The notes under the pieces were generated by a model. It was not told the origin of the DNA. It saw nothing but the letters and a program-made list of their open reading frames with translations, and searched no databases. The position numbers and the translations under genes are program-made. Below are positions 16,567 through 25,505 of a stretch of 64,000 bases of DNA, one piece after another; position 1 is the first letter of the stretch; the number at the start of each line of letters is the position of its first letter. The stretch is from Clostridia bacterium (GTDB lineage Bacteria; Bacillota; Clostridia; Christensenellales; Aristaeellaceae): positions 1 to 64,000 of the forward strand of contig JAFPWH010000033.1 in the NCBI GenBank assembly GCA_017395065.1. Reading direction: 5' to 3'.

Positions 16567-17535
16567 TCAGTAACTCAGGTACTTATTGCTGACGTAGGCG
16601 ATGGCAGAACCCGTGTCGACGCGGCTGAAGGAGCCGTTTGTGGCAAGCAGGGTTACGCCCGATCCGTTGTACAATACGCCGAGCTTCGAATAGGTCGTGC
16701 CGGGGCCCGTTCTTATGTTCACGCTGCCGGTGGTGACGGCGCGGCTGTAGAACCTGATCAGTTGACGGAAGACGTAGCCGTCTGACCAGCTGCCGGGCGA
16801 AGCTATTTTGAACCAATCGCCGGAAGATGTGTAGGCGGTTATTGACTGTCCGACGTACATGGTGTACAATTGTGCGTAGGAGGTTGAGGGACCAGAGCGC
16901 ACGGAGGCGTAGCCGTCGCTGGATCGGATCACGCCGGTCTTGCCGCTGTAATTGGAAACTGTGTTTCCGAGATTTACGAGGTTGCGGTTGACGTAGCCTA
17001 TGCGGCCCGCGTTGTCGACGCAGCGGTACCAGGCGCCGTTCTGGTCGAGCACCCAAAGCTGCGTCCCCTGATACTGACGGGTGATGACCGGATAGTTCGT
17101 ACCCGCGCCCCAGCGCATGTTGGCATAGCCGTCGGAGGAGTTCACGTAGCCGTATTTGTTGATGACGGTATCGGTATCGGCGCGCGAGGGATCCGGCCTG
17201 TAGGTGGGATCGTAATACGAAGAGCCACCGCCCGAACCGCCGTCGCCGCCTCCGCCGGAGTTGATGAACCTTATGTACGTTCCGTACATATAGCCTTCGA
17301 CGCCGGTGCGCACCACGCGGACCTTGTGCCAGGTGTTGCCCTTTTTGAGGACGATGAGCGTATCGCCGTTCTTTGCGACGCCGGCGACGGGCTGACCGGC
17401 CCCGGCAACCTTGCGCACGTAGACGGTGCCGTCCTTGGTGGGCGTTTTGACGTAAGCGTACTGCTCCGCAAACGCCGAAGACAGAGCGGCGAGTATAAGA
17501 AGAATAGCAAAAAGCAGGCATAATACTTTTTTCAT
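16567..17535 (-). CDS. Secreted protein with four bacterial SH3 domains
   Basis: A 322-residue exported protein. The start at 17535 opens a signal peptide (MKKVLCLLFAILLILAALSS, cut near AFA) and has GGGAGGG upstream. Four SH3b units follow: one close to the N-terminus, then after a Gly/Ser-rich stretch (GGGGDGGSGGGSS) three more, each with the pattern of YANMRWGAGTNYPVI, YASVRSGPSTSYAQL and VNIRTGPGTTYSKLG. SH3b domains bind peptidoglycan peptides or other wall polymers. No catalytic domain is present. It diverges from the UroD-like gene; no clear promoter was found in the 73-base gap. Confidence 0.85.
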   Translation of the reverse strand: MKKVLCLLFAILLILAALSSAFAEQYAYVKTPTKDGTVYVRKVAGAGQPVAGVAKNGDTLIVLKKGNTWHKVRVVRTGVEGYMYGTYIRFINSGGGGDGGSGGGSSYYDPTYRPDPSRADTDTVINKYGYVNSSDGYANMRWGAGTNYPVITRQYQGTQLWVLDQNGAWYRCVDNAGRIGYVNRNLVNLGNTVSNYSGKTGVIRSSDGYASVRSGPSTSYAQLYTMYVGQSITAYTSSGDWFKIASPGSWSDGYVFRQLIRFYSRAVTTGSVNIRTGPGTTYSKLGVLYNGSGVTLLATNGSFSRVDTGSAIAYVSNKYLSY

Positions 17536-17608
17536 GGAGTATCCCTCCCGTTTGAGACTGAAATTAAGACGCACGGAACAAAAAAAAGTTCCCTGCACAG
17601 GAGGCAAA

Positions 17609-18724
17609 ATGATCTGGACCAACGAGGAATACTTAAACCACATGACTTTCGTCAAAACCGGACGGGAGCTGTTCACGGAGCTGTTCGGTCTGCTGATCGG
17701 GCTCGACGAAGAATGGAAAAGCCAGGGCGCGAGCGAAAAGGAGATAGCGCTCAGCGCCTTCGGCTGGGACTACGTGAAATACACTTATGTTCCCTTCAGT
17801 ATTAGAGTCCTTAGCGGGATAACGCCGGGCGTCGTCAGCGAAAGCGAATCCGAACAGATCAGCGTAGACGTCATGGGGCGAACGATGCGCTTAAGCAAAA
17901 AGTGCGCCACCATCGCACTACCCAAAAGCTATCCCGTTCAGAGCCCTTCCGACTGGGAGCGCGTAAAGCACTGGTACCGCTTTACCCCGGAGCGCTTCGA
18001 TTTTGAGCGCCTGAAAACTCTTAAGGCAATGCACCGTGAAGGCGTGCTCACGATCCTCACCATGCCCGGCGGCTACGACGAACCGCGCTGCCTGATGGGG
18101 GAGGAAGCGTTGTCCTACGCCTACTACGACGAGCCTGAAATGATCGAAGACATGATGCAGAACTTTGGCGACCTGATGGACAGCGCGCTCGAAGTGATTC
18201 TGAACGAAACGCCGGTCGATCTTGTCACCGTACACGAGGACATGGCCGGCGCGTCCGGCCCCATGATCGGCCCCAAACTGGTCAGAGAATTCATTTCTCC
18301 CTATTACAGGCGGGTGTGGGACAAGGCAAAGCAGGGTGGGGCAAGGCTGTTTTCGCAGGATTCCGACGGAAACATCGAAGCGCTGATCGACGAATTCCTT
18401 GACGCCGGAATCAACTGTATGTATCCCATGGAGCCCAAGGCGGGAATGGACATATTGAAGCTGAGGAAGAAGTACGGTAAAAAGCTGGCCTTCAAGGGAG
18501 GCATCGACAAATTCGCCCTTCGCGGAAGTCGGGAAGATATACGGCGGGAGCTCGAATACAAGCTCGTTTCACCGCTTACGGGCGGTGGCACGGCCTTTGC
18601 GCTGGATCACCGAATCCCAAACGGCATCAGCATCGACAATTACCGTTATTATGTGAACCTCGGCAGGGAAATGTTGGGCTTGGAGCCGTGCGCCGAAGGG
18701 CCGTTCGTCAGGATGGCGTTTTAG
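17609..18724 (+). CDS. Uroporphyrinogen decarboxylase-fold protein (methyltransferase-like)
   Basis: A 371-residue protein of the UroD/MtaA/CmuA superfamily. AGGAGG at 17599-17604 fixes the start at 17609; an ATG further upstream in frame would overlap the divergent gene. Visible family features are HEDMAGASGPMIGP, SQDSDGN and ALDHRIPNG. True heme-pathway UroD is unlikely as no heme gene is near and the length and motifs resemble the group of proteins linked to corrinoid methyl transfer. A paralogue lies at 42100-43218. The substrate is unknown. Confidence 0.8.
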   Translation: MIWTNEEYLNHMTFVKTGRELFTELFGLLIGLDEEWKSQGASEKEIALSAFGWDYVKYTYVPFSIRVLSGITPGVVSESESEQISVDVMGRTMRLSKKCATIALPKSYPVQSPSDWERVKHWYRFTPERFDFERLKTLKAMHREGVLTILTMPGGYDEPRCLMGEEALSYAYYDEPEMIEDMMQNFGDLMDSALEVILNETPVDLVTVHEDMAGASGPMIGPKLVREFISPYYRRVWDKAKQGGARLFSQDSDGNIEALIDEFLDAGINCMYPMEPKAGMDILKLRKKYGKKLAFKGGIDKFALRGSREDIRRELEYKLVSPLTGGGTAFALDHRIPNGISIDNYRYYVNLGREMLGLEPCAEGPFVRMAF

Positions 18725-18731
18725 CGAAAGA

Positions 18732-18759
18732 CGCGCGGCGTTCGGCCGCGCGCTTCTGT
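18732..18759. terminator. Terminator between the UroD-like gene and the DUF1846 gene
   Basis: Perfect 8-bp GC-rich stem CGCGCGGC (18732-18739) and GCCGCGCG (18745-18752) with a GTTCG loop, followed by CTTCTGTT. It lies between convergent genes. The T-run is moderate. Confidence 0.7.
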
Positions 18760-18772
18760 TAAACATAATCCA

Positions 18773-20254
18773 TTATTTATGGTACAGCTTTGAAATCTCG
18801 TATTTGGGTTCGCAGCTTATGTTGATCCCGAGGCGCTTGTAGATCTTTTCGTCGACTGAAGACGGGATCACCGAAAAATGCGCGTCGCAGCCTTTGAGCT
18901 TGCTCAGCTGCTTTTGCGCCAGCGCCGCTTCGGGATTTCCGGCCGCGGAGACGCAGAGCGCGACGAGGATCTCGTCCGTATGGAGCCTTGGATTGTGATG
19001 GCCGAGGTTGTCGATTTTGAGCCGCGTGATAGGCTCTATGACCTCGGGCGGAAGAAGCTTGACCTCTTTGCGGATGCCGGCGAGCTCCTTGAGCGCGTTG
19101 AGCATAAGGGCAGCAGCGCAGCCGAGAAGCGAACTCGTCTTGCCGGTCACGACCCTTCCGTCCGAAAGCTCTATGGCCGCGGCGGGGGCGCCCGTGGTCT
19201 GCTCTCTGAGCAGCGCCGCGCCGATTGCCGGCAGTACGTCCGTGCTCACGCCGGCTTTTTTGACGATGAGCTCGCTTTTGCGCAGCGTTTGCGTTTCGAC
19301 GCCCAGCTTCTTTGCCTCGACCTGGGCGATGTAATAGCGCCTGAGGATCTCTCTTCTGGAGGCGATGCGGCAGGCCTCGTCGTCGATGATGCAGCGGCTG
19401 ATCATGTTTACGCCCATGTCGGTGGGAGAGGCATAGGGGCAATGACCCAGCAGCCGCTTGAACATCGCCTGCATCACGGGGAAAATCTCTACGTCCCGGT
19501 TGTAGTTTACGGCGGTCACGCCGTAGGCTTCGAGGTGATAGGGGTCGATCATGTTGATGTCGTTGAGATCGGCCGTGGCTGCCTCATAGGCCTGATTGAC
19601 CGGATGGTTGAGCGGCAGATCCCACACGGGGAAGGTTTCGAACTTCGCGTAACCGGAAGAAATGCCCAATTGGAAATCGTGATACAGCTGGCTTAAGCAG
19701 GTCGCCATCTTGCCGCTGCCGGGACCCGGAGCCGTCACGACGACGAGGGGACGCGAGGTCTCGATATAATCGTTCCTGCCGTAGCCTTCTTCACTTACGA
19801 TGTCGTTTATGTTGTGCGGATAGCCCTTGATGGGGTAGTGCAGGTAGGAGCGGATGCCCAGGGAAGTCAGCCGCTTTCTGAAGATGTCGGCGCTGGGCTG
19901 ATTGGCGTACTGCGTTATGACGACGCCGCCGACGTAAAAGCCCATGCTGCGGAACACGTCCATGAGCCTAAGGGCGTCGTCGTCGTAGGAGATGCCCAGA
20001 TCGCCGCGCTGCTTGTTCTTTTCGATGTCGTTTGCGCAGATCGCTATGATGATCTCAACGTCGCTGCCGATGGACTTGAGCATGCGGATCTTGGTGTCGG
20101 GTTCAAAGCCCGGCAGCACCCTTGAGGCGTGATAGTCGTCAAAGAGCTTTCCGCCGAACTCGAGATACAGCTTTCCGCCGAACTCCGCGATGCGCTTTTT
20201 GATGCGCTCGGATTGGATGATGATGTACTTCTCGTTATCGAAACCTGTGCGCAT
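18773..20254 (-). CDS. DUF1846 family protein
   Basis: A 493-residue cytoplasmic protein that matches the length and start of the DUF1846 family (GFDNEKYIIIQSERIKKRI at the N-terminus; KLYLEFGGKLFDDYHASRVL; TAPGPGSGKMATCLSQLYHD, which resembles a nucleotide-binding loop). The family is widespread in Firmicutes and has a known fold but no agreed function. It is the last gene of a VanW-DegV-DUF1846 operon, 15 bases after degV. Confidence 0.88.
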   Translation of the reverse strand: MRTGFDNEKYIIIQSERIKKRIAEFGGKLYLEFGGKLFDDYHASRVLPGFEPDTKIRMLKSIGSDVEIIIAICANDIEKNKQRGDLGISYDDDALRLMDVFRSMGFYVGGVVITQYANQPSADIFRKRLTSLGIRSYLHYPIKGYPHNINDIVSEEGYGRNDYIETSRPLVVVTAPGPGSGKMATCLSQLYHDFQLGISSGYAKFETFPVWDLPLNHPVNQAYEAATADLNDINMIDPYHLEAYGVTAVNYNRDVEIFPVMQAMFKRLLGHCPYASPTDMGVNMISRCIIDDEACRIASRREILRRYYIAQVEAKKLGVETQTLRKSELIVKKAGVSTDVLPAIGAALLREQTTGAPAAAIELSDGRVVTGKTSSLLGCAAALMLNALKELAGIRKEVKLLPPEVIEPITRLKIDNLGHHNPRLHTDEILVALCVSAAGNPEAALAQKQLSKLKGCDAHFSVIPSSVDEKIYKRLGINISCEPKYEISKLYHK

Positions 20255-20269
20255 GATGTTTGCTCCTTT

Positions 20270-21118
20270 TTATTCCGCTTCGTAGAACAGTATGCCAAGG
20301 CATTTCGGGCCGCAGTGGCTCGAAACCGTACAGCCGGCGTTCGAAGTGAGGATCTCATTGAAGGGTTTATCCTCGAGGATCGCGCGCTTTACTTCTTCGA
20401 CGATCTCGTCGTCCATGTTGGGGTAGGTGATGAAAATACGCTTTTCTTCTACTTTAGCTACGTTGCGCAGGCGGTCGTGCACGTACTGCACGAGAACGGG
20501 GCCGAGCTTTCCGCGATACTTTTTGCCTACGCCCATTTTGCCGTCCTTGACTTCGATGCCGAGGCGGAGCTTGAGAAGCCCTGCGGCAAGGGCAGTCATC
20601 GACGAGCAGCGCCCGCCCTTGGCGAGGTACTCCATGGTATCCAGCACGAAGCTCACGTTCAGGCGATTCTTTTTGACGTCGAGGATCTCTTTGATCTCCC
20701 TGCCGCTCTTGCCTTCGGCGGCGAGCTCTGCAGCGTCGAGCGCAAGCAGGCCGCTGCCGCTGGAAAGATTGCGGGAATCGATCACGTAGCAATTGCCGAG
20801 CAGTTCTGCCGCCGTACAGGCGTTCTGGTAGCAGATGGACATTTCGCTGGATATGTTGATGTGCACTACCTCACAGCCCTTCTGTACATTGGGGCGCCAG
20901 TATTCGCTGTAGTCCTCCACGGAACAGGCCGCGGTCTTTGGCAGCTGACCGGTCTTTTCCACGTAAGCGAACAGCTGTTCGTTGTTTATGTCGACGCCGT
21001 CTCTGTGCTCTTCTTCGCCCAAACGGACGTAGAGCGGCACGACCTTGATGCCGAAGCGCTTGACGCATTCCGGGGAGAGGTCACAGGTTGAATCACAGGT
21101 TACGACAACTTTGCTCAT
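20270..21118 (-). CDS. DegV family fatty-acid-binding protein
   Basis: A 282-residue protein of the DegV/FakB fold, which binds a fatty acid and can present it to a kinase (FakA) for acyl-phosphate formation. It starts VVVTCDSTCDLSPE, includes TAACSVEDYSEYW (the TSxPS-like loop; here TAACS), GLLALDAAELAAEGKS, and ends with ILTSNAGCTVSSHCGPKCLGILF, where the conserved HxGPxxxG motif is visible. No FakA is in the window. Spacing to its neighbours is 15 and 24 bases, so it is part of the same operon. Confidence 0.9.
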   Translation of the reverse strand: MSKVVVTCDSTCDLSPECVKRFGIKVVPLYVRLGEEEHRDGVDINNEQLFAYVEKTGQLPKTAACSVEDYSEYWRPNVQKGCEVVHINISSEMSICYQNACTAAELLGNCYVIDSRNLSSGSGLLALDAAELAAEGKSGREIKEILDVKKNRLNVSFVLDTMEYLAKGGRCSSMTALAAGLLKLRLGIEVKDGKMGVGKKYRGKLGPVLVQYVHDRLRNVAKVEEKRIFITYPNMDDEIVEEVKRAILEDKPFNEILTSNAGCTVSSHCGPKCLGILFYEAE

Positions 21119-21142
21119 ATCTAATTACCCTTTCGGTCTGTT

Positions 21143-22561
21143 TTAATGCGTGCCCTGGTAGTATATGTCTCTTTCACCGGTGTAATAGTCCTCGCTGATG
21201 AGTTCCTTTTTTACGAGCTCTCCGGTGTCCCAGTCGTAGTAAAGGCGCTCGAGCTTGCTCTTTCGGCCGAGCTTGCCCTCCTTTACTTTGATCAGGTCGG
21301 TCTTGTAATAGGCGATATCGCCGGTGGTGTCGATGCGTATGTCACTTGCGGTGTTCTTTATGTTGTTCTGAATGATCGTCGAGACGAGCTCGATCTTGTA
21401 GTCCGGCCGGTTGCCGTAGATGTACACGGTCGCGCTAACCTTGTTGATCACGTTGGTGTAGATGTAGATCGTGTAATCCGTATTGTTCGTAAAAACGAAA
21501 TCCTGCGTGTCGCTGACGGCCGCGTCCTGACTGGGCTCGCAGTAGGAAACGATCAGGCTGTGGTGGTCGCGCTCGATCGTGTCCATGCCGGCCTTCATCA
21601 GCGCGCCGTACAGCGTGCTCGACGCCTGGCACACGCCGCCGCCCACGCCCTGCGTCACCGTGTCTCCGTAGTATACGGTGCTTTCCTTGTAGCCCCTTAA
21701 GATCGTGCGCTGGCCCACGACTTCGTTGAAAGATACGGTGTCGCCGGGCTTTACCTCGAAGGCGTTGAAATTGTTGAGCGCCTGGCGGACGTTTGCGCAG
21801 CGGTCGGTGGACGATTCGCTAAGGTCCGTGGAGTGCTCGGCGATCAATTGAAGCCCGTTTTCTGCGGCGTCGGAGGAAACTGCGGGAATGGTTATTTCGA
21901 CCGGCAGCTCATAGGCTGTGGTGCTGCTTCCGTTGGTCATCAGCTTTACGAGCATGCTTTGGAATTTTTCCCGGTTCAGCTCTCTTCCGTCGCGGGAAGG
22001 CGCGTAGATCTCTGGTTTGGTCGCCGTGAGCACGATGGTCGCGTCGATGGGCTCTATATAGATGTTTTTGTCGTAGCAGATGCCGTCGATGTACGAATTC
22101 AGCTTTTCTTCGTCATAGCTCAGTTCGATGTTGAAATACTGAGGGTTTTGCCTGAGGTCCTGCTGGGTGCGGCTCTGATCGCTCCTGCTGCCGCTGTGGC
22201 CGAGAGACCAGGCTCTCGAAAGGATCTCCTCGGTGTTCATTTCGGCGTCTACCTGCGAAGGTGTAAAGTCCCAGCTGTAGACCTGCGAGGTGGCGGGATC
22301 GGTATAGGTGAAGACGTACTTTTTGTTCAGTATGGAATCAGCCCAGTCTCTTAACTGCTTTTCACCTTCCGCACGCGTGAAACGGGACATTTCGACGTTG
22401 TTGATATAGATCCCCTGGGCAAAATAATCCGAGCTCACGCCGCCTTCTCCGCCCGAGCTTAAAAATACGATGATGATTATCGCAACTACCACCACGCCCA
22501 GCGCAAACAGGGGATTTGTATAAATCGGTCCCGGTTTGTATCGGCGCTTTTGTTTCTGCAT
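21143..22561 (-). CDS. VanW family membrane-anchored protein
   Basis: A 472-residue protein with one N-terminal transmembrane helix (about residues 20-40) and a long outer part. The VanW domain occupies the second half: RCANVRQALNNFNAFEVKPGDTVSFNEVVGQ, then GGGVCQASSTLYGALMKAGM, both diagnostic (reading only the key parts). The segment before it resembles the peptidoglycan-binding-like domains often attached to VanW. The start at 22561 is chosen because CGGAGG precedes it by 7 bases. VanW proteins occur in glycopeptide-resistance clusters and in ordinary Firmicutes; no van genes are near, so resistance is not implied. Confidence 0.88.
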   Translation of the reverse strand: MQKQKRRYKPGPIYTNPLFALGVVVVAIIIIVFLSSGGEGGVSSDYFAQGIYINNVEMSRFTRAEGEKQLRDWADSILNKKYVFTYTDPATSQVYSWDFTPSQVDAEMNTEEILSRAWSLGHSGSRSDQSRTQQDLRQNPQYFNIELSYDEEKLNSYIDGICYDKNIYIEPIDATIVLTATKPEIYAPSRDGRELNREKFQSMLVKLMTNGSSTTAYELPVEITIPAVSSDAAENGLQLIAEHSTDLSESSTDRCANVRQALNNFNAFEVKPGDTVSFNEVVGQRTILRGYKESTVYYGDTVTQGVGGGVCQASSTLYGALMKAGMDTIERDHHSLIVSYCEPSQDAAVSDTQDFVFTNNTDYTIYIYTNVINKVSATVYIYGNRPDYKIELVSTIIQNNIKNTASDIRIDTTGDIAYYKTDLIKVKEGKLGRKSKLERLYYDWDTGELVKKELISEDYYTGERDIYYQGTH

Positions 22562-22608
22562 TCCTTGCCTCCGTTTGAAAGTCAACACTATTCCATATTA
22601 CAAAATCC

Positions 22609-22637
22609 ATTATAAAGCAAACGCTTCGCTCTGTAAA
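22609..22637 (-). promoter_or_regulatory. Promoter of the VanW-DegV-DUF1846 operon
   Basis: TTTACA (22632-22637) and TATAAT (22609-22614) with a 17-base spacer, reading left. It lies about 50 bases before the VanW start. Confidence 0.75.
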
Positions 22638-22679
22638 GCAGGAAATGGAAATTCAAAAGTTAAGAAAAGAGTACAAATC

Positions 22680-22708
22680 TTGATATTTCCTTTAAACAGA
22701 GGTATGAT
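22680..22708 (+). promoter_or_regulatory. Promoter of the AlaX-MATE operon
   Basis: TTGATA (22680-22685) and TATGAT (22703-22708), 17-base spacer, about 30 bases before the alaX start. It is divergent from the VanW promoter, with about 40 bases between the two -35 boxes. Confidence 0.7.
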
Positions 22709-22737
22709 AAGCAACAATAATGTATACGGAGTGAGTC

Positions 22738-23952
22738 ATGACCAATCGTCTGTATTACGAAGATTCCTATCTTACAAGCTTCACGTCCCATGTCGTGCGC
22801 TGCGAAGCGGTAAACGAAACCGACAGCGTCGTCTACCTTGACGAAAGCGCGTTCTATCCCACGAGCGGCGGTCAGCCGTTCGATACGGGCTTAATCAACG
22901 GTCTCAAAGTGACGGACGTCTTCGTCGACCGGGACGGAGACGTTGCGCACAGGATAGAAGGCTTCCTTGAACCGGGGACAAAAGTCGATTGTCTGATCGA
23001 CTGGGCGCGCCGCTTCGATCACATGCAGCAGCACGCCGGTGAACACATGCTGGCCGGCAGCGTATACAGGCAGTTCGGCGGAAAAACGATCGGCCTGCAT
23101 CTGGGCCACTCGGATTCGTCCATCGACGTGGAGCTGCCGGGCGGGCGCACGCGCCTTGAGCCAGAAGAGCTTCAAAGCCTTGAGGACGACGTGAATCAGA
23201 GAATACAGAACGACGAAAAAATTCGCTGCTGGTTCCCGGATGCCGAGGAACTCGAACGTCTGCCGCTCAGAAAAGCGCCAGCCGTCACGGAGCACGTTCG
23301 CGTGGTGCAGATCGGAAACGACGAATTCTGCGCCTGCGGCGGCACCCATCCGTCCTCGGCAGGGCAGATCGGCCTTGTAAAAATCATAGACGCCCGACCG
23401 AGCAAGGGCAAGCTCCGCCTTACCTTCCTTTGCGGAAACAGGGCGTACCTTCACTACAGGAAATGCTTCGATACCGTAAAGCAGCTTTCGTCTGTCCTTT
23501 CCGCCGAAGAGGATAAGCTGACCGCCGCCGCGGAGGAGCTTATGCAGCGCTTCAAGGACGTGCAGTATCTTTTGAACCGCGCAAAAGCCCGCATGGCCGT
23601 GGATGCGGTAAAAACAGCCGCGCAGAAAACCGTTTCACCCAAAGGCTTTTGCGTCGTAAAATACGTCTTTGAAGAGATCGGCTTCGAAGCGCTCAAGGAA
23701 GCGGCTTCCGAGATCACGAGACAGCCTGACGCGGTCGCGCTGCTTGCAAGCAAAGAAGGCCAAAGCACGCTGCTTCTTTTTGCAAGGAGCGAAGGTCTTT
23801 CGTTCGACATGAACAAGCTTTTGAAGGAAACGGTAAAGATCACCGGCGGCAAGGGCGGCGGTACCGGCGAGTTCGCAAGGGGCTCATCGCCGGACGCGCG
23901 CGCGCTCGATCTTGCCGAAAGCGCGCTGCTTCAGGACGGAGGAAATCAATGA
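22738..23952 (+). CDS. Alanyl-tRNA editing protein (AlaX-L type)
   Basis: Stand-alone editing enzyme that deacylates Ser-tRNA(Ala) or Gly-tRNA(Ala). The 404 residues match the long AlaX form: an N-terminal beta-barrel like the AlaRS linker (SAFYPTSGGQPFDTG), then the zinc site HMQQHAGEHML and CACGGTHPSS, and a C-terminal DHHA1 domain ending in GGKGGGTGEFARGSS. There is no class II synthetase core. It overlaps the following MATE gene by 4 bases (ATGA). Confidence 0.92.
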   Translation: MTNRLYYEDSYLTSFTSHVVRCEAVNETDSVVYLDESAFYPTSGGQPFDTGLINGLKVTDVFVDRDGDVAHRIEGFLEPGTKVDCLIDWARRFDHMQQHAGEHMLAGSVYRQFGGKTIGLHLGHSDSSIDVELPGGRTRLEPEELQSLEDDVNQRIQNDEKIRCWFPDAEELERLPLRKAPAVTEHVRVVQIGNDEFCACGGTHPSSAGQIGLVKIIDARPSKGKLRLTFLCGNRAYLHYRKCFDTVKQLSSVLSAEEDKLTAAAEELMQRFKDVQYLLNRAKARMAVDAVKTAAQKTVSPKGFCVVKYVFEEIGFEALKEAASEITRQPDAVALLASKEGQSTLLLFARSEGLSFDMNKLLKETVKITGGKGGGTGEFARGSSPDARALDLAESALLQDGGNQ

Positions 23953-25448
23953 ATCTGTTCCATCGCTTTTTTTCGGTCAGGAATCTTCTGCCGGCCTCGG
24001 GCGCACAGGGCGAAATACCCAAATCCTCCGAAGCGTATAAAAACCTGATCCGCATTGCGCTGCCGAGCGTATGCGAAATGGTGTTCATATCCCTCATGGG
24101 ATCGATCGATACGATGATGGTGGGCGGGCTCGGAACCCGTGCCATCGCTTCGGTGGGCCTCGTGGGGCAGCCGCGCATGCTCATTCTGTGCCTTTTCTTT
24201 GCGCTGAACACCGGCATAACCGCCGTCGTCGCCCGCAGAAAGGGGCAGGACAGGCAAAGAGACGCAAGCAGCACGCTGCGGACCTCTCTGGTGAACGCGC
24301 TGGTGCTCAGCGTTTTCATGCTGATTTTGAGCATGTTCTTCGCGCGGCCTCTCATGCGTCTTGCCGGCGCCAAACCCGACACGATCGACGACGCCGAAAC
24401 GTATTTCAAGATCGTCTCGCTGGCCCTGCCGATGAACGTGATGTCCATGGCGATCTGCGCGGCGCAGCGGGGCATCGGCAATACGCGCATCACGATGTAC
24501 GTGAACATCACCAGCAACACCGTCAACGTGATCCTCAATTACCTGCTCATAAACGGCATTAGGCCTTTCCCGCGCCTGGAAGTAAGGGGCGCTGCAATCG
24601 CCACCGCGATCGGCATGTGCGTGGGCTCACTGCTTGCGTTCATTTCGCTGTTTCACGGCAGGAAGGGCAAGGGCTTTCTGTACGTGTCGATCAAAGAGGG
24701 CGGCTATTTCGACAGAGAATCCGCAAAAGCCGTCCGCAAGATCGCATCGAGCGCGATGCTCGAACAGCTCGCTCTGCGTTTCGGCTTCTTTATGTATGCG
24801 CGCCTCGTCGCCGATCTCGGCACGCAGGCCTATGCGGCCCACACGGTTTGCATGCAGTTTCTGAACCTGTCCTTCACCTTTGCGGACGGCATAGGCGTCG
24901 CAGGCACTTCGTTGGTAGGGCAGATGCTCGGCAGGGAAAGGCCGGATCTCAGCCATATATACGGAAAGATCTCGCAAAGGATCGCGCTGGTCGGCGGCAT
25001 CATACTGGCTTCCTCCATCGCTCTGTTCAGATACCCACTGGTCGGACTGTTCACCGATGACCCTGCAGTTACCCGTTTGTCTACGCGCGTCATGCTGATC
25101 GTAGCGCTGTTTCAGCCTCTGCAAATGCTTTCCGTCATCACTTCCGGCGCGCTGCGCGGCGCAGGAGACACGCGCTTCGTTGCGCGGGTCATGCTGCTTT
25201 GCGTCGCGATCATCCGCCCGTCCGTCGCTTTTCTTGCCATCAGGCTGATAACCCGCTTTTTTACGCCGATCTATGAACAGATCAATGTTCTGTCCGCAGC
25301 CGAAACGATGCGCTTCTGGCTGAGTTATGAAACGCCGCAGTACGCGCTGATGGGCGCCTGGGCAGCATCGCTGATCGATATGGCGATACGAATGAGCCTT
25401 TCGATGAAACGCTTCAACAGCGGAAAGTGGCACAACATCAAAGTATAA
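23949..25448 (+). CDS. MATE family efflux transporter
   Basis: Second MATE protein of the window, 499 residues with about 12 membrane segments. ALPSVCEMVFISLMGSIDTMMVGGLG and GLVGQPRM at the N-terminus, and GALRGAGDTRF in the second half, are typical. A cytoplasmic N-terminal extension of about 30 residues precedes helix 1. The start overlaps the alaX stop, so the two are translated together. The substrate is unknown. The sequence is clearly different from the MATE at 1204-2553, so this is not a recent duplicate. Confidence 0.92.
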   Translation: MNLFHRFFSVRNLLPASGAQGEIPKSSEAYKNLIRIALPSVCEMVFISLMGSIDTMMVGGLGTRAIASVGLVGQPRMLILCLFFALNTGITAVVARRKGQDRQRDASSTLRTSLVNALVLSVFMLILSMFFARPLMRLAGAKPDTIDDAETYFKIVSLALPMNVMSMAICAAQRGIGNTRITMYVNITSNTVNVILNYLLINGIRPFPRLEVRGAAIATAIGMCVGSLLAFISLFHGRKGKGFLYVSIKEGGYFDRESAKAVRKIASSAMLEQLALRFGFFMYARLVADLGTQAYAAHTVCMQFLNLSFTFADGIGVAGTSLVGQMLGRERPDLSHIYGKISQRIALVGGIILASSIALFRYPLVGLFTDDPAVTRLSTRVMLIVALFQPLQMLSVITSGALRGAGDTRFVARVMLLCVAIIRPSVAFLAIRLITRFFTPIYEQINVLSAAETMRFWLSYETPQYALMGAWAASLIDMAIRMSLSMKRFNSGKWHNIKV

Positions 25449-25493
25449 AAACAGCCCGCAGCCGTCTTCGCAAATCCGGCTGCGGGCTGTTTT
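25448..25493. terminator. Strong bidirectional terminator between MATE and XRE genes
   Basis: Perfect 17-bp inverted repeat (25448-25464 with 25477-25493) with AAAA on the left and TTTT on the right, loop of 12. It serves two convergent genes. Confidence 0.93.
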
Positions 25494-25505
25494 CAGTCAG
25501 ATAGC

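Noticed and set aside
17536..17608. Divergent promoters between the SH3 protein and UroD-like genes
   Set aside because: No acceptable -35/-10 pair in either direction; only a GGAAC/GTTCC hairpin around an A-run is seen.
21143..22561. VanW as sign of a glycopeptide-resistance cluster
   Set aside because: No vanA/H/X/R/S genes are near, and VanW-domain proteins are common in Firmicutes.
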